Source of the DNA: Epiperipatus broadwayi
Lineage: Eukaryota; Onychophora; Udeonychophora; Euonychophora; Peripatidae
Assembly (NCBI GenBank): GCA_028023455.1
Contig: JAQFVV010006506.1
Coordinates: 870,501 to 934,500, forward strand
Direction of reading: 5' to 3'
Length of the DNA stretch: 64,000 nucleotides
In this document: piece after piece, positions 21,830-34,222 of the stretch
Layout: each line of letters opens with the position of its first letter
Position numbering within the stretch: position 1 is the first letter of the stretch
Translations under genes and position numbers: made by a program
The notes under the pieces: generated by a model
Database searches by the model: none
Told to the model about the DNA's origin: nothing
The model's input: the letters and a program-made list of their open reading frames with translations, nothing else

Positions 21830-23140
21830 TGGATAGCCTGAAGTTAAGTTAGGAGGTGATATGTAAAAATAAAACTGATTTTATTATTTTATTTTATTTG
21901 TAATAAATGAAATGTATTTAAACAATAGGCATTAAAAAAATTTAATGAATTTAAACAATAGGCAGTTAAAAATCTCAGTGTTCCAGATCTACGTGCACAT
22001 ATTGTATAAAAATAGAAACTTTTTACAAATCCTTATTGTCAAAAGAGATAGCAGCTATAACAGTAGACAGGAGTTTAAACTAAAATTTAGAATGCTAAAA
22101 TGAAGTTTTGCTTTTTCTTTTATTTAAATCATAAACATTTTTAAAAGTCAAGTGCTGTAACTAAAAGTTACCAAATTCAGAGGAAAGAAAGTGAAATAAG
22201 AAGTAAGAATAACTGATAAATGTTGTAATAATTAAAGCATGTTTTAAAGGTTGTTGGAGTAATTTTTTTACTATTTGAAATTTTTTCAAAAAGAATAATG
22301 AAAATGAATCTGCTGAAAATTGGAAAAGAAAGAAAAATGAAATAATTTTCTTAATATATATATATATATAGGCATAAAGCACTTCTAGCGCTTCTATATA
22401 ATCCAATAAAAATTTATGATTACAAATAATTATTAAATTGTACTTTAATATGAAAATGAGCTAGAACAAAACATGCTATTGTGTATCATGGTATTTCCTA
22501 CCAGCTGCATTAAACCTCTATATATTTATTTTTATACTTTATTGTAAATACCCAAGAAGTTGCCTGTAATCCAAAGCAAACAAGCATTGGAATACTTAAT
22601 GGTGAATCAAATAAGGATCAAGGTGTTTATCATACACAACTACAGGAGACACCATTGTAACTATCTATCCTTGCTAAAGAAAATGATTTACTAAGTGAAA
22701 TTCCTTTGAAGAACAACTTGCCTAACTATCAACTACTACTACTTCTATTAGGCTGATTTTTATGAACTTTATTCCAATTATAATTTTTTTAATCAAAGAA
22801 TCAATATTGTAATTTTTTTTAAGTCTTGTTATCTGTTGTATTTTCACACTCTGATGCTGAAGCCTCATTTTTTTTAGAATTAGCAAAGAAGAAAGGGGGA
22901 TTTTTCACTTTGATATTTTTCTATTTTGATTGTAAATAAAATTTAGGTTAACCCACCTGATTCACATAGGTTATCCACATAAATATTAAGGTAAGATTCT
23001 CTACATTTATTTACATAGATTAAATTGCAACACTTATACAGAATACATATTATATGTTTTATTTTGTTGAATAACCTTGTATATATATTTTCCAGTATGT
23101 TTGACTAATCAACTAGTATCTATATCATATATATATATAT
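21830..23140. other. AT-rich region, no supported feature
   Basis: A short direct repeat, ATTTAAACAATAGGCA, occurs near 21918 and 21952, and (TA)n runs lie at about 22352 and 23128. No gene or element was recognised. Confidence 0.5.
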
Positions 23141-23142
23141 AT

Positions 23143-24712
23143 TGTAACAAACGGGGTTCGAATACAAGCGTATGTAATATATTACTAATTGCGAGTGTTA
23201 ATGTTGAGCGACTATATACGAAAAGATATATATGTAAATAGTCATTCGAACCTTGTTACAAAGAGTGTGAATGTTAGGTGGGTATGCTTATATAAATATA
23301 TTTGTACATGTGAGTATAAAATGTGTGTATGTATTAACGGTGATGGTTACAAGCAATTATATATGGAGCTGTATAAGTTGTAATTGATTATTTGTATATA
23401 TTTTATCCGTTAAAATTTTTCTTTAAGTCTGGTTAATAATGTTGTTGGTAACACATGTTTTCTTTTGCTAATTAATCTTTTGAACATATGAAGATAGAAA
23501 TAGAAATAAATCAGTTGCTGTAGGCGGTTTAGTAATAACTGGCATCAAGAAGTCTGAAAACGGTCAGGTGGGTATCTTTGGAAAACAATAGAAGAACGGG
23601 AAAGTGGCGTAGGGATATTGGAAGAAAATTTTACAAAGTTAAAGAGTGAAAACAAAAGAACTTTTTTGTGGGCTTGAGAGAAGAAAAAAAAGGAAAAAAA
23701 AACGCGGCTTGGACTACGGAGTGTGTGGACGTATAAAAATTTTCTTAAGAAGTTTATTAATATTTCCCACTCAAAATGTCGGGGTAATTCAATAGCGCTA
23801 GTTTCGTTAACCGATCCAGTGGACAGTTGTCATGGAACCCATCTGAAGTGGACCTACAAACTTCGCTATACAAAAGAGCTTGTTCATCAAGTGTAATGGT
23901 GACAAAAGATCTATGAAATGGGACCCTTTCATAAAGTGAGTGAATCATCTACTCCACCTCCGGAATAAGCTATTCGATATACCATATTGGAAATCCTTGC
24001 CATCCATTATATCAACCAGACCAGTATTCATGGAGAATTATAAATGCGGACTTCTCTTTGACCGTGTGAACGGTCGACGGTACTTAAGGTAATTGACATT
24101 TACACTAAATATATGTTCAATGAATGCATCTTGGTAAAGAAACTAGTGTTACCTCAATATTAATTCCTATAATAAATCTCTTTTAAATTAAATAAAATAA
24201 CAACTTTAAATAAACAGCACTGATGTACAATTGCACTATTTTGATGCGTATATGAATTATATATGTGTGTGTTTATCAGGGTAAATGGGCTGTGCACTTG
24301 AATATTGATATATTTATATGCGTGGATAAATGAGATTTTGTTGGTATTAATAATGTAATAAATAGAGTAAATTGTATGATACCATTCGGGTTGGGTTATT
24401 AGATTTATAATGGATAAATTATCGGACAGAATAGATAGACACATAAGACTTAGTTGGATAGTGTTTAGCTTTGTTCTCTAGTTAGACTATAGTCCCCAAA
24501 CCCTGAGATTGAGCTGGTACGGATGCGCTACCATAAATAGAGGTATATATATATACCCGAACCCTTATTTACGTTTTCGATGAGATAATTCTTATCCATG
24601 TGTAAGATTGGCACGTGAGATGGAATCAGACCATGCTCACAAATATCCTCACTCGAAGCTACAGGTAGAAGCGTACAATGGTGATATTAAAATATATCAG
24701 GGGGAATTATAA
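23143..24712 (+). repeat. 5' LTR of a gag-only LTR element
   Basis: A 1570-bp repeat starting TGTAACAAACGGGG and matching 26325-27894 along its whole length, with scattered substitutions and small indels. A PBS-like TGGCATCCCAAC follows at 24713. The short open frames in this LTR recur in the other LTR and show no family resemblance. The left flank is (TA)n. Confidence 0.9.
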
Positions 24713-25194
24713 TGGCATCCCAACTAATGGGGCTGCGAATGTTAGAGAATGGGCATTTAAAAGGGCATCCTAACGTAACGTAAAAAGAGCGTACAAACGA
24801 GAGTTGGAGATTTTTTTTTTAAAAAAAAAAAAGAGAAAAAGGAAAAAAGAGAAAAGGGAAAAATAAAAGTGATAGTTTGTTATAAATCAGAAAGAGTTTG
24901 AAACATATTGGTAATATAGTAGATGGGCATATTTGGTGGTGTGAATATACGGATAGAAAAGTTCTCGAGTGGACAAGGGGGAAAATAGCGTTGAGGTATG
25001 TCCTGTGTATATACATAAAGTCATAGTTTATAAATCGAGGTTGAAGAATTTATCTAACATTGGGATATTATAAAACAATATCACTCAATATGATAATATG
25101 GAGGGGCAAAGGTCTATCAGGTGGGTCATGCAGTGGACCACTGGAAACCGGGGTGACGAACCTGGCACGTAATTAAAATAGTAATAGAGAGAAA
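24713..25194 (+). other. Untranslated leader of the gag-only element
   Basis: Begins with PBS-like TGGCATCCCAAC, contains an A-rich tract at 24810-24865 (T9 then A12 and GAAAAAGG repeats), and ends at the gag start. A leader of this length between PBS and gag is normal and would hold the packaging signal, which cannot be seen from sequence alone. Confidence 0.55.
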
Positions 25195-26256
25195 ATGAAG
25201 CCAAACAATAAACAGAATGGGGAAAAGCAGAAGGCAACAGAAGAGAAGGAAGTAAATGTATTGGAGAGGATTTTAGAAAGATTAGAAGGTCTAGAACTCC
25301 GATTTCAGGAAATGGACAAGAGGTTTGAATGGAGATTTCAGGAGATAGAACGGAGACTAGGGATAGAAAGCAAGGAAAGGGCGGAGAAGTCTGACGATAA
25401 AGAAGTAAAAGGAAGCTTAGATGAAGGAGAGAAGAATATAAAACAGGGGCCGAAGTCTAGTGAGACGGAAAGACTGGAGCATATGGGTAAATGTAGGGGT
25501 GTGGTGGTACACAACCACGTGAAACATTTTTTAAAGATACGACAGTTTGAAGGCCAAATGGGGGAAGCTCACGTGGAACATCTACAAAGCCTACGAAGAT
25601 ACTTTGGCATGAATCCCATGCCAGAGGAAGGTAAATTGGTGGTAGCGTACAGCCATCTAAGTGGGAATGCCCAAGAGTGGTGGCACTCATTGTCCCAACA
25701 GCCCACAACCTTTGAGGAGTACCAGAAGAAGATACGAGAGACTTTCTGGTCGGAAGACCGCCAGGAACTCATGCAGTACCAAGTGATGTGAGAGTAATAT
25801 GAGGAAGGAAAGGAAGAAAATTTCTCTCAATTTTTTCATCGCCAAGTGGCGAGACTGAGGACACTGGACGTGTGTCATCTATCTGAAAGCCACATCATTC
25901 GAATTGTAAGGCACAATATGCCTATGAATGTGGAAAGAATGATTTTGGGGGTGAGGAAGGCATCCATCGGAGAAGTGGCAGAGCTGCTTAATACTCTGGA
26001 TATGAGTATATATGACCATAACACACCGTTGGCGTGAGGGAAGGAAGTTAAAGCTATGCCAAATATTAAATTTGGAATGGAAGAAGGACACATCAGCGGG
26101 AATGCCACACATAGAAAAGGTGGTGATGATAGTCACAGACCGAGATGGCAATACGAACCGGAAGCTCGATGTCCGCCAGATAAGCCAAAGTTCATCCAAG
26201 AAAAGAGACCGTGGTCACCGAAACAGAAAGGTGGTACCGAGGAGAACAAAGGATAA
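25195..26256 (+). pseudogene. gag polyprotein of the gag-only element, three in-frame stops
   Basis: Starts MKPNNKQNGEKQKATEEKE, then a coiled coil around residues 24-60 (ERILERLEGLELRFQEMDKRFEWRFQEIERRL). The capsid-type region runs from about residue 105 (HNHVKHFLKIRQFEG) through SHLSGNAQEWWHSL and TFEEYQKKIRETFW, the typical Retrotrans_gag signature. The same frame passes stops at 25789, 25795 and 26035 and still reads sensibly after them (FSQFFHRQVARLRTLDVCHL; VERMILGVRKASIGEVAELL), ending with a basic, proline-rich tail before TAA at 26254. So one 354-codon frame was broken by point mutations. No CCHC knuckle is seen. In its intact form it would assemble particles around element RNA. Confidence 0.85.
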
Positions 26257-26324
26257 GGAAAAGTAGTTTAAGAAGCTGTTCAAATACACAGAAGGTATTT
26301 AAAGGCTATCGCACCAGGAAGGTA

Positions 26325-27894
26325 TGTAACAAACAGGGTTCGAATACAAGCGTATGTAAGATATTACTAATTGCGAGTGTTAATGTTGAGCGACTATATA
26401 CGAAAAGATATATATGTAAATAGTCATTCGAACCTTGTTACAAAGAGTGTGAATGTTAGGTGGGTATGCTTATATAAATATATTTGTATATGTGAGTATA
26501 AAATGTGTGTATGTATTAACGGTGATGGTTACAAGCAATTATATACAGAGCTGTATAAGTAGTAATTGATTATTCGTATATATTTTATCCGTTAAAATTT
26601 TTCTTTAAGTCTGGTTAATAATGTTGTCGGTAACACATGTTTTCTTTTGCTAATAATTCTTTTGAACATATGAAGATAGAAATAGAAATAAATCAATTGC
26701 TGTAGGCAGTTTAGTAATAACTGGCGTCAAGAAGTCCGAAAACGGGTCAGGTGGGTATCTTTGGAAAACAATAGAAGAACGAGACAGTGGCGTAGAGATA
26801 TTGGAAGAAAATTTTACAAAGTTAAAAAGTGAAAACAAAAGAACTTTTTTCGTGGGCTCGAGAGGAGAAAAAAAAAAGGAAAAAAAAAACGCGGCTTGGA
26901 CTACGAAGTGTGTGGATGTATAAAATTTTTCTTAAGAAGTTTATTAATATTTCCCACTCAAAATGTCGAGGTAATTCAATAGCGCTAGTTTCGTTAACCG
27001 ATCCAGTGGACAGTTGTCGTGGAACCCATCTGAAGCTGACCTACAAACTTCGCTATACAAAAGAGCTTGTTCATCAAGTGTAATGGCGACGAAAGATCTA
27101 TGAAATGGGACCCTTTCATAAAGTGAGTGAATCATCTCCTCCACCTCCGGAATAAGCTATTCGATATACCATATTGGAAATCCTTGCCATCCATTATATT
27201 AACCAGACCAGTATTCATGGAGAATTATAATTGCGGACTTGTCTTTGACCGTGTGAACGGTCGACGGTACTTAAGGTAATTGATGTTTACACTAAATATA
27301 TGTTCAATGAATGCGTCTTGGTAAAGAAACTAGTGTTACCTCAATATTAATTCCTATAATAAATCTCTTTTAAATTAAATAAAATAACAACTTTAAATAA
27401 ACAGCTCTGATGTATAATTGCACTATTTTGATGCGTATATGAATTATATATGTGTGTATCAGGGTAAATGGGCTGTGCGCTTGAATATTGATATATTTAT
27501 ATGCGTGGATAAATGAGATTTTGTTGGTATTAAGTATGGTAATAAATAGAGTAAATTGTATGATACCATTCGGGTTGGGTTATTAGATTTATAACGGATA
27601 AATTATCGGACAGAATAGATAGACACATAAGACTTAGTTGGGTAGTGTTTAGCTTTGTTCTCTAGTTGGACTATAGTCCCGAAACCCTGAGATTGAGCTG
27701 GTACGGATGCGCTACCATAAATAGAGGTATATATATACCCGAACCCTTATTTACATTTTCGATGAGATAATTCTTATCCATGTGTAAGATTGGCGCGTGA
27801 GATGGAATCAGACCATGCTCACAAATATCCTCACTCAAAGCTACGGGTAGAAGCGTACAATGGTGATATTAAAATATATTGGGGGGAATTATAA
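26325..27894 (+). repeat. 3' LTR of the gag-only element
   Basis: Matches 23143-24712 from TGTAACAAACAGGG to GGGGAATTATAA and has the same 1570-bp length. It starts 69 bp after the gag stop. It lacks the four-base GTGT repeat extension seen near 24260 of the other LTR and shows scattered transitions. It ends in a short TA microsatellite. Confidence 0.9.
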
Positions 27895-27929
27895 TATATA
27901 TATAGAAATTGGGGGAACTTGTTACATAG

Positions 27930-28970
27930 GTTGGTAACATCTGCAAATATATAATTTAGCTAGCCAGCATCTCAATTATCTTAAATAACTAAAGTTTATT
28001 TTTCTATATAATTATGATTTATAGAGAATGAGTGACATAGGTGAATTTCTACCATGGGGTATAAGGGTTGGATCTGGAGAATAATTAATTAGTAAAATGG
28101 TGGAGGTTCACATGTGACACATGTACATATGATGATTATTATTATTATTTTTTTTTATCATTACTATTGTTGTTATACTTTATGGTATTTTTATTGTTAA
28201 TAACTGTTTAAGAGTTTGTATTATTCCGGTCTCTGGTTTATTGAGTTGTCCTGACATTTCATAGTTTATAAACAATTATGCATGTACACACATCTATTTT
28301 TCTCATCATATAAAAGCTTGAAAATAAAATAAATATAATAAATGCTAGTTGTAACCTATATGTAGGTGCAGGAGTTGCTATGTGTATCTGTTCATACCTG
28401 TTAAAGAAGTCAAAAGTAATATTCTCTCTGGGCTTCAATATTAGGGCATAACAGAATTTGAAAAGGGGGAAAGTGGACAAACTAACCTAAATTGCATTTA
28501 TTATTATTAAATAGGGATAGAGTTAGTCAAGTAAAGTGTATACAATCATTGGTTAAGCATTTCATCAGGTTCTCATTAGCATTATATTAGAAGACCCACA
28601 GTCTGAATATAGTCAGATGCAACTTTATCCCCTTCTAAACCTAGTAGGTCTCTGCAGATTGTTTCATTAGGGACAATAGATTTGAGCATATTAACTTATC
28701 CCACACCAGATTGCTACATCTGCATAGTGTTACAGTCTGCAAGTTAGTTGACCATCCATTACATCTGGCACACCATTGTTGGGTTGGGTTAGCTTATGAT
28801 TGTTGAGGAAGAGTACCATCTGTGATATCTGGTGTCAGCAATGTTTGGGGCTTGATAAATAGGTGTACCATCACATATATACTTTGTATAAGTTGGTCAT
28901 ACATTGTTATTGAACTAGATGATTGTTGAATCTGATCTACATATCCAAGTGGTAATCATTCCGTCCATTA
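27930..28970. other. Region without supported gene
   Basis: A (TTA)n/T-rich patch lies at 28135-28158. The stretch 28500-28970 is less AT-rich than average but shows no domain on either strand. Confidence 0.45.
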
Positions 28971-28974
28971 TAAT

Positions 28975-28985
28975 ACTTTTGACTA
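28975..28985 (+). repeat. 11-bp target-site duplication, left copy, LINE copy B
   Basis: ACTTTTGACTA here recurs at 35434-35444 immediately after the TGATGATG tail of LINE copy B. This proves that copy B, with everything nested in it, is a single insertion. Confidence 0.85.
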
Positions 28986-31253
28986 GGTTGCAGAAAAGAG
29001 TTTGCTATTAATTGAAATCATATCCTTTGATTCCTCTTGGAAGGTTTAAAATAACTGAGCAGGGCAAATTCCTAATGTCCACTTGATATGTTCTTGTCAT
29101 TGCAGCTGTTATTACCATGTGATGAGTCATACTGTATACAACCATGGACATACATTAGTGAGCATGATGAGTTTATTGCCTGTTCACCTCTGAGTTTAAG
29201 ATCAAGAAACAGCACAGTCTTTCTTCTTAGTTGCCTGATAAGGCAGAATGAATGTTTGTGTAAAAAAATAAATATTTTTCCAACATTTACAATTATGAGA
29301 GACAAAAATAAATCATGGCCCTTATTCCCAGGAGGCTATAAAGTCACCAATCAAGGCAGCAGTTGGTGGCCAAAGGGGGAGGGTGCTAAGAATCCCCTGA
29401 TTGTGGACCCAGGCTGCCATTTGATTACAACCTTTTATTTAGGTACTTACAACTGCAGATCACTTTCAAGTGAAAGAACATTGTAAGAATTAAAAGACGA
29501 ACTACATTATATTAAATTGGACATTATTGGACTTGGTGAATTTAGAAGAAAATGTGTAGAGACAATTTATTTAAAAAGTGGACTTGTACTCTATTATATA
29601 GGTGGAAATATTGGAAATACAAGTGGAGTAGGATTCATTATAAATAAAGAGTGGAAGAACAACATTATGGAGATTGATGGTGTATCGGAAAGAGTGTCAA
29701 GAGTAGTTATACAATATAATAGCAGATACCAAATGGAGATAATTCAGGTTTATGCCCCAGTACGTCCTCATAGTTATGAAGTAGAAGATTTTTATATGGA
29801 TGTACAAAAGGTTTTTGATCAGAGTAAACAACATTTTATAATTGTTATGGGAGACTTTAATGCTAGAATTGGTAAACAAATGAAAGATGAAAGTGTTGTA
29901 GGTAATTGTGGTTATGCTAATAGAAGTAAGAGAGGACATAGACTTGTGGAGTTTTTCAAAAAAAGAAAAACTCTATATTAAGAATTCGTTTTTTGAGAAA
30001 AATGTTAAAAGGAAATGGGCATGGAAGCATCCAAATGAAGGTACCAGAGAATTGGATTATATTTCTATGAACAGAAAATACATATTTTAAGATTGTAATG
30101 TTCTTAATAAGTTTAATACATGAAGTGATCATCGATTAGTAAGATGTGAGATATATGTTAATGCAAAACTAGAGAGACAAAAATTATTAAGAAAAACAAT
30201 ATTTACAGTTGATATTGCTAATCTTCAGAAACATTCTAATAAATTTAAATTAGAACTTACAAATCGATTTCATGAATTAATAGATTTTGAGCATGATTCA
30301 GATTTGAATGAAACTAATATGAAAATAACTGATACACTTTCAAAAACTGCAATAAAGATTGCTGGTATAAAAAAGCAACAATTGAACAATAAAATTTCTA
30401 TTGAAATTAAAGAATTTATGAATAAAAGAAGGAATACAGTGATATACAAAAATGATGCATTTAAAAGGATTGAATATCTTGAATTTTGTAAAATTATGTG
30501 GAAAAGAGTTCAAAATGATATATGAATGTATAGCTGTGAATTAAAAAAGAAAGCTATAGAATAGAATAAAAGTCTCAAGAGTGTAAAACAACATTTTCGT
30601 ATTGGTAGGAAATTTATATCTGCACTAAGAAAAAAAGATGGAATTATTACTAAAAAGAGAGATAACCTCATGAAATAAATAGAGGACTTTTATTAAGAAT
30701 GATATAGTAAAAAAAAAAAAGTAGCTCCTGTATCTATTACTTCTTCCGAATTGCCCAGAATTTTAAATGAAGAAGTGAGAGATGCAATTAAATGTACAAA
30801 AAAAGTAATGGCTCCTGTTAATGATGGAATTTTAATTGATATATTAAAAGAAGCAGATGAAAAAACAAATAATTTTAGCAAAGTTATGTACCAAATGTCT
30901 AAAGGATAAAGATATAGTAGATGATTGGAACAATGCAGTAATAATATTTAAAAAGTTCATAAGGAAGATATTAGAAATTAGAGACCTATCAGCCTTTATC
31001 AGTTTTATACAAAATTAGTACCAAGATAATTTAAACTCTTCTACAGAGAACATCGAATTTCCACCAAACCCAGAGAACAAACTGAATATAAAAGTGCTTT
31101 TTGTACAGTAGATCATATTCAGGTATTGAGAGTAGTTATAGAAAAGACAAATAAATATGATTTGCCATTATGATTTGGATTTGTAGAATATGAAAAGGCA
31201 TTTGATTCTATAATTATTTCTTCAGTGATTAAAGCATTGAATCATCAAGGTAT
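28986..31253 (+). pseudogene. RTE-like LINE copy B, 5' part
   Basis: Full-length at its 5' end, directly after an 11-bp duplication. The endonuclease is read at about 29297-29970: FYLGTYNCRSLSSE, a frameshift, then DIIGLGEFRRK, GVGFIINKEWKNNIMEIDG, IIQVYAPVRPHSYE and FIIVMGDFNARIGKQMKDE, the GDFNA motif of AP-type endonucleases. A linker follows, then RT remnants at 30700-31240 in several frames. Stops are scattered throughout. The sequence is cut at 31253, within the codons for HQG, by the insertion of copy C and resumes at 34401. The product would be an endonuclease-RT for target-primed reverse transcription; this copy is dead. Confidence 0.85.
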
Positions 31254-31564
31254 CATCATCATCATCATCAACCATTATCAATCCACTGCAGGGTGAAGAT
31301 CTCTCCAAGTTTAATCCATCTTCTCCGATCTTTAGCTTCTCTTCTCCACAACACCCCTGCACATTTTCTTATTTCACCCATCCATCTCACATGTGGTCTC
31401 TTTCTGGATCTTTTACAATCTTTTCGAATCCAGTTTAAAATTTCAATTGTCCATCTATTATCATCTCTTCTAGAAATATGTACAGCCCAACTCCATTTCA
31501 ATCTTTTAATTTTTTCAATAAGGTCAGTAACACCTGTTTGTTGTCTTACCCATACATTGCGTTT

Positions 31565-32557
31565 TCAATCTCTTCTTGTTACTCCCAACATACATCTCTC
31601 CATACTCCTTTGAGTGGTCTGAAATTTCTGTATTACTTTTCTATTAAGTGTCCAAGTCTCAGATCCATAAGTAAGAACTGGTAAAATACATTTGTTAAAA
31701 ACCATCCTTTTCAAACACATAGGCATATTTCCTTTTAGTATCAAGTTATTTCTACCAAAAGCACTCCAACCAAGTTTAATTCTATGATTAATTTCCTCCA
31801 TTATGTTTTCATCTGTATTAATAATCTGACCAATGTATTTGTAACTGTTAACTTCTTCTAATTCTTCATAATCAATATTTATTTTCATATTTTGAGCAAA
31901 TCGATTAAACATTACTTTAGTCTTTTTAACATTTATCTTTAGTCCTACTTTTCTACTTTCATCTGCTAACTCCTGCAACATTTCCTGCAGCTCTGAAGCA
32001 TTATTTACAAAAACAACTACATCATCTGCGAAATCTAAATGACTTAAATACTCTCCATTTACTTTCACTCCTTTAGTTTCCCATTTTAATCCACAAAATA
32101 CTTCTTGCAGCACTGCTGTAAAAAGTTTTGGAGATATGGAGTCACCTTGTCTTACACCTTTCTCAATGTTGATTTTTCCAGTATCATTATGTAATCTAAT
32201 TGTTGCTGTTGCATTTTTATAAATATTCTTTAAAATATGACAATATCCTGGATCTATACCTTGATGATCCAATGCTTTAATCACTGAAGAAATGTGTATA
32301 GAATCGAATGCCTTTTCATAATCTACAAATCCAAAACATAATGACAACTCATATTCGTTTGTCCTTTCTATGACTTCTCTCAATACCTGGATATGATCTA
32401 TTGTACTAAAACCATTTTTAAATCCAGCTTGTTCTCTTGGTTGGTGGAAATACAAAGTGCTCTGTAGACGAGTTGTAATTAACTTGGTAAGTAAAAATTT
32501 TATATAAAACTGATAAAAGGCTGATAGGTCTGTAATTTCTAATATCTTCTTTATCAC
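31565..32557 (-). pseudogene. LINE copy C reverse transcriptase, main part
   Basis: A 330-codon open stretch with the RT core. EQAGFKNGFSTIDHIQVLREVIERTNEYELSLCFGFVDYEKAFDSI includes motif A. NIEKGVRQGDSISPKLFTAVLQEVF is motif B, LSHLDFADDVVVF is motif C with FADD intact, and ELADESRKVGLKINVKKTKVMFN is motif D. A C-terminal part, EEVNSYKYIGQIINTDENIMEEINHRIKLGW to LNRKVIQKFQTTQRSMERCMLGVTRRD, is typical of this LINE group. All catalytic aspartates are present, but the N-terminal RT segment lies in another frame, so the protein is not intact. It reverse-transcribes element RNA at a nicked target. Confidence 0.9.
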
Positions 32558-32560
32558 CTT

Positions 32561-32848
32561 TTAAAATATTAATATTATTACTGCATTCTTCCAATCTTCC
32601 GGTACATCTTTATCATTTAGAAATTTGGTATATAACTTTGCTAAAATTGTTTCTATTTCTTCACCTGCTTCTTTTAATATATCAATTATAATTCCATCAT
32701 TTCCTGGAGCCTTTCCTTTCTTCATACACTTAATTGCATGTCTCACTTCTTCATTTAAAATTCTGGGCAATTCGGAAGATGTAATAGATATAGGAGGTAC
32801 TTGTTCTTTATTACTATATAATTCTTGATAAAAATCTACCAATTTCAT
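32561..32848 (-). pseudogene. LINE copy C reverse transcriptase, N-terminal part
   Basis: Reads ITSSELPRILNEEVRHAIKCMKKGKAPGNDGIIIDILKEAGEEI, then VPEDWKNAVIILIF. The KKGKAPGNDGI segment and the DWKNA segment are the standard region upstream of RT motif A. It lies in a frame different from 31565-32557, showing a frameshift near 32558. The preceding linker to the endonuclease (32850-33530) is broken by several stops. Confidence 0.85.
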
Positions 32849-33532
32849 GATGTCATCTCTCTTTTTAGTAATAATTTATCTTTTTTTCTTATTGCAGATG
32901 TAAATTTCCTACCAATACCAAAATGTTGTTTAACATTTTTGAGACTTTTATTTTCTTCTACAGCTTTCCTTGCTATTTCACAGTTATACTTTCTTATATC
33001 ATTTTCAACTTTTTTCTATACAATTTTACAAAATTCGAGATATTCAATTTTTATTAATACATCATTTTTGTATATCTTCATATTCCTTCTTTTCTTCATA
33101 AATTCTCTAGTCTCAGTAGAAATTTTATTAGTCAATTGCTGCTTTTTTTCTACCAGCTATGTTTGTTGCAGTTTTTAAAAGTGTATCAGTTATTTTCATA
33201 TTAATTTCATTGAAATCTGTATCATGTTCAAAATCTCCTAACACTTGAAACCTATTTGTAAGTTCTAATTTAAATTCATTAGAATGTTTCTGAAGATTAG
33301 GGATATCAACTGTAAATATTGTTTTCTTAATAATTTTTGTCTCTCTAGTTTTACATTAACACGTAACTTACACCTTACTAATCAATGATCACTTCCTGTG
33401 TTAAATTTATTAAGAACATTACAATCTTGAAATATGTATTTTCTGTTAGTCAAAATATAATCCAATTCTGCTGTACTTCATTTGGTTGCTTCCATGTCCA
33501 TTTCCTTTTAACATTTTTCTCAAAAAATGAAT

Positions 33533-34222
33533 TCATAATATAAAGTTTTTCTTTTCTGCAAACTCCACAAGTCTATGTCCTCTCTCATTTCTATTACCAT
33601 AACCAAAATTACCTACAGCAATTTCATCTTTCATTTGTCTACCAATTCTAGCATTAAAGTCTCCCATAACAATTTTAAAATGTTGTTTACTCTGATCAAA
33701 AGCCTTTTGTACATCCATATAAAAATCTTCTACTACCTCATCACTATGAGAACTTGTTGGGGCATAAACCTGAATTATCTGCATTTGGTATCTGCTATTA
33801 AGTTGTATAACTAATCTTGCCACTCTGTCCGATACACCATCAATCTCCACAATATTGTTCTTCCACTTTTTATTTATAATGAATCCTACTCCACTTGTAT
33901 TTCCAATATGTGTGCCTTTATAATAGAGTATATGTCCACTTTTTAAATAAATTGTTTCTTCTCCTTTTTTTCTAACTTCACAGAGTCCAATAATGTCCCA
34001 TTTAATATAAGACAGTTCTTCTTCTAATTCTTGTAATCTTCCTTCACTTGAAACTGATCTGCAGTTGTAAGTACCTAAATAAAAAGTTGTCAACAAATGG
34101 CAGCCTGGGTCCGCAATCAGGAAATTCTTAGCACCCTCTGCCTTTGGCCACCAACCGCTGCCTTGGTTGGTGACTTTACAGCCTCCTGGGAATAAGGGCC
34201 ATGCTTTATTTTTGTCTGTCAT
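33533..34222 (-). pseudogene. LINE copy C AP-type endonuclease
   Basis: A 229-codon open stretch. Key segments: FYLGTYNCRSVSSEGRLQEL at about residues 46-65; KWDIIGLCEVRKKGEETIY with the catalytic glutamate; GVGFIINKKWKNNIVEIDG; IIQVYAPTSSHSDE; and FKIVMGDFNARIGRQ with the GDFNA metal and catalytic residues. The last third of the domain, ending in the SDH motif, lies further on in other frames. The enzyme would nick the target DNA. The start used (MTDKNKAWPL) is the first methionine of the open stretch and may not be the natural start. Confidence 0.85.

Larger units (their letters stand above)
23143..27894 (+). mobile_element. LTR retrotransposon with gag only (non-autonomous)
   Basis: Two direct 1570-bp repeats flank a 1612-bp internal region that holds a leader of about 480 bp and a gag gene, and nothing resembling protease, RT or integrase. 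TGG at 24713 marks the likely primer-binding site. The LTRs are close in sequence, so this is one of the younger insertions here. Both flanks are TA microsatellite, so a target duplication (TATAT on each side) cannot be proved. About 30 bp past the right end is GGGAACTTGTTACA, which could be an original LTR terminus displaced by microsatellite growth. Confidence 0.88.

Noticed and set aside
23189-23383. Open frame repeated almost identically at 26371-26562
   Set aside because: Both lie at the same place in the two LTRs; the identity reflects LTR duplication, and no family resemblance is seen.
28550-28590. Minus-strand CTGATGA near 28560, considered as a further hammerhead
   Set aside because: No GAAA box and no stem follow it.
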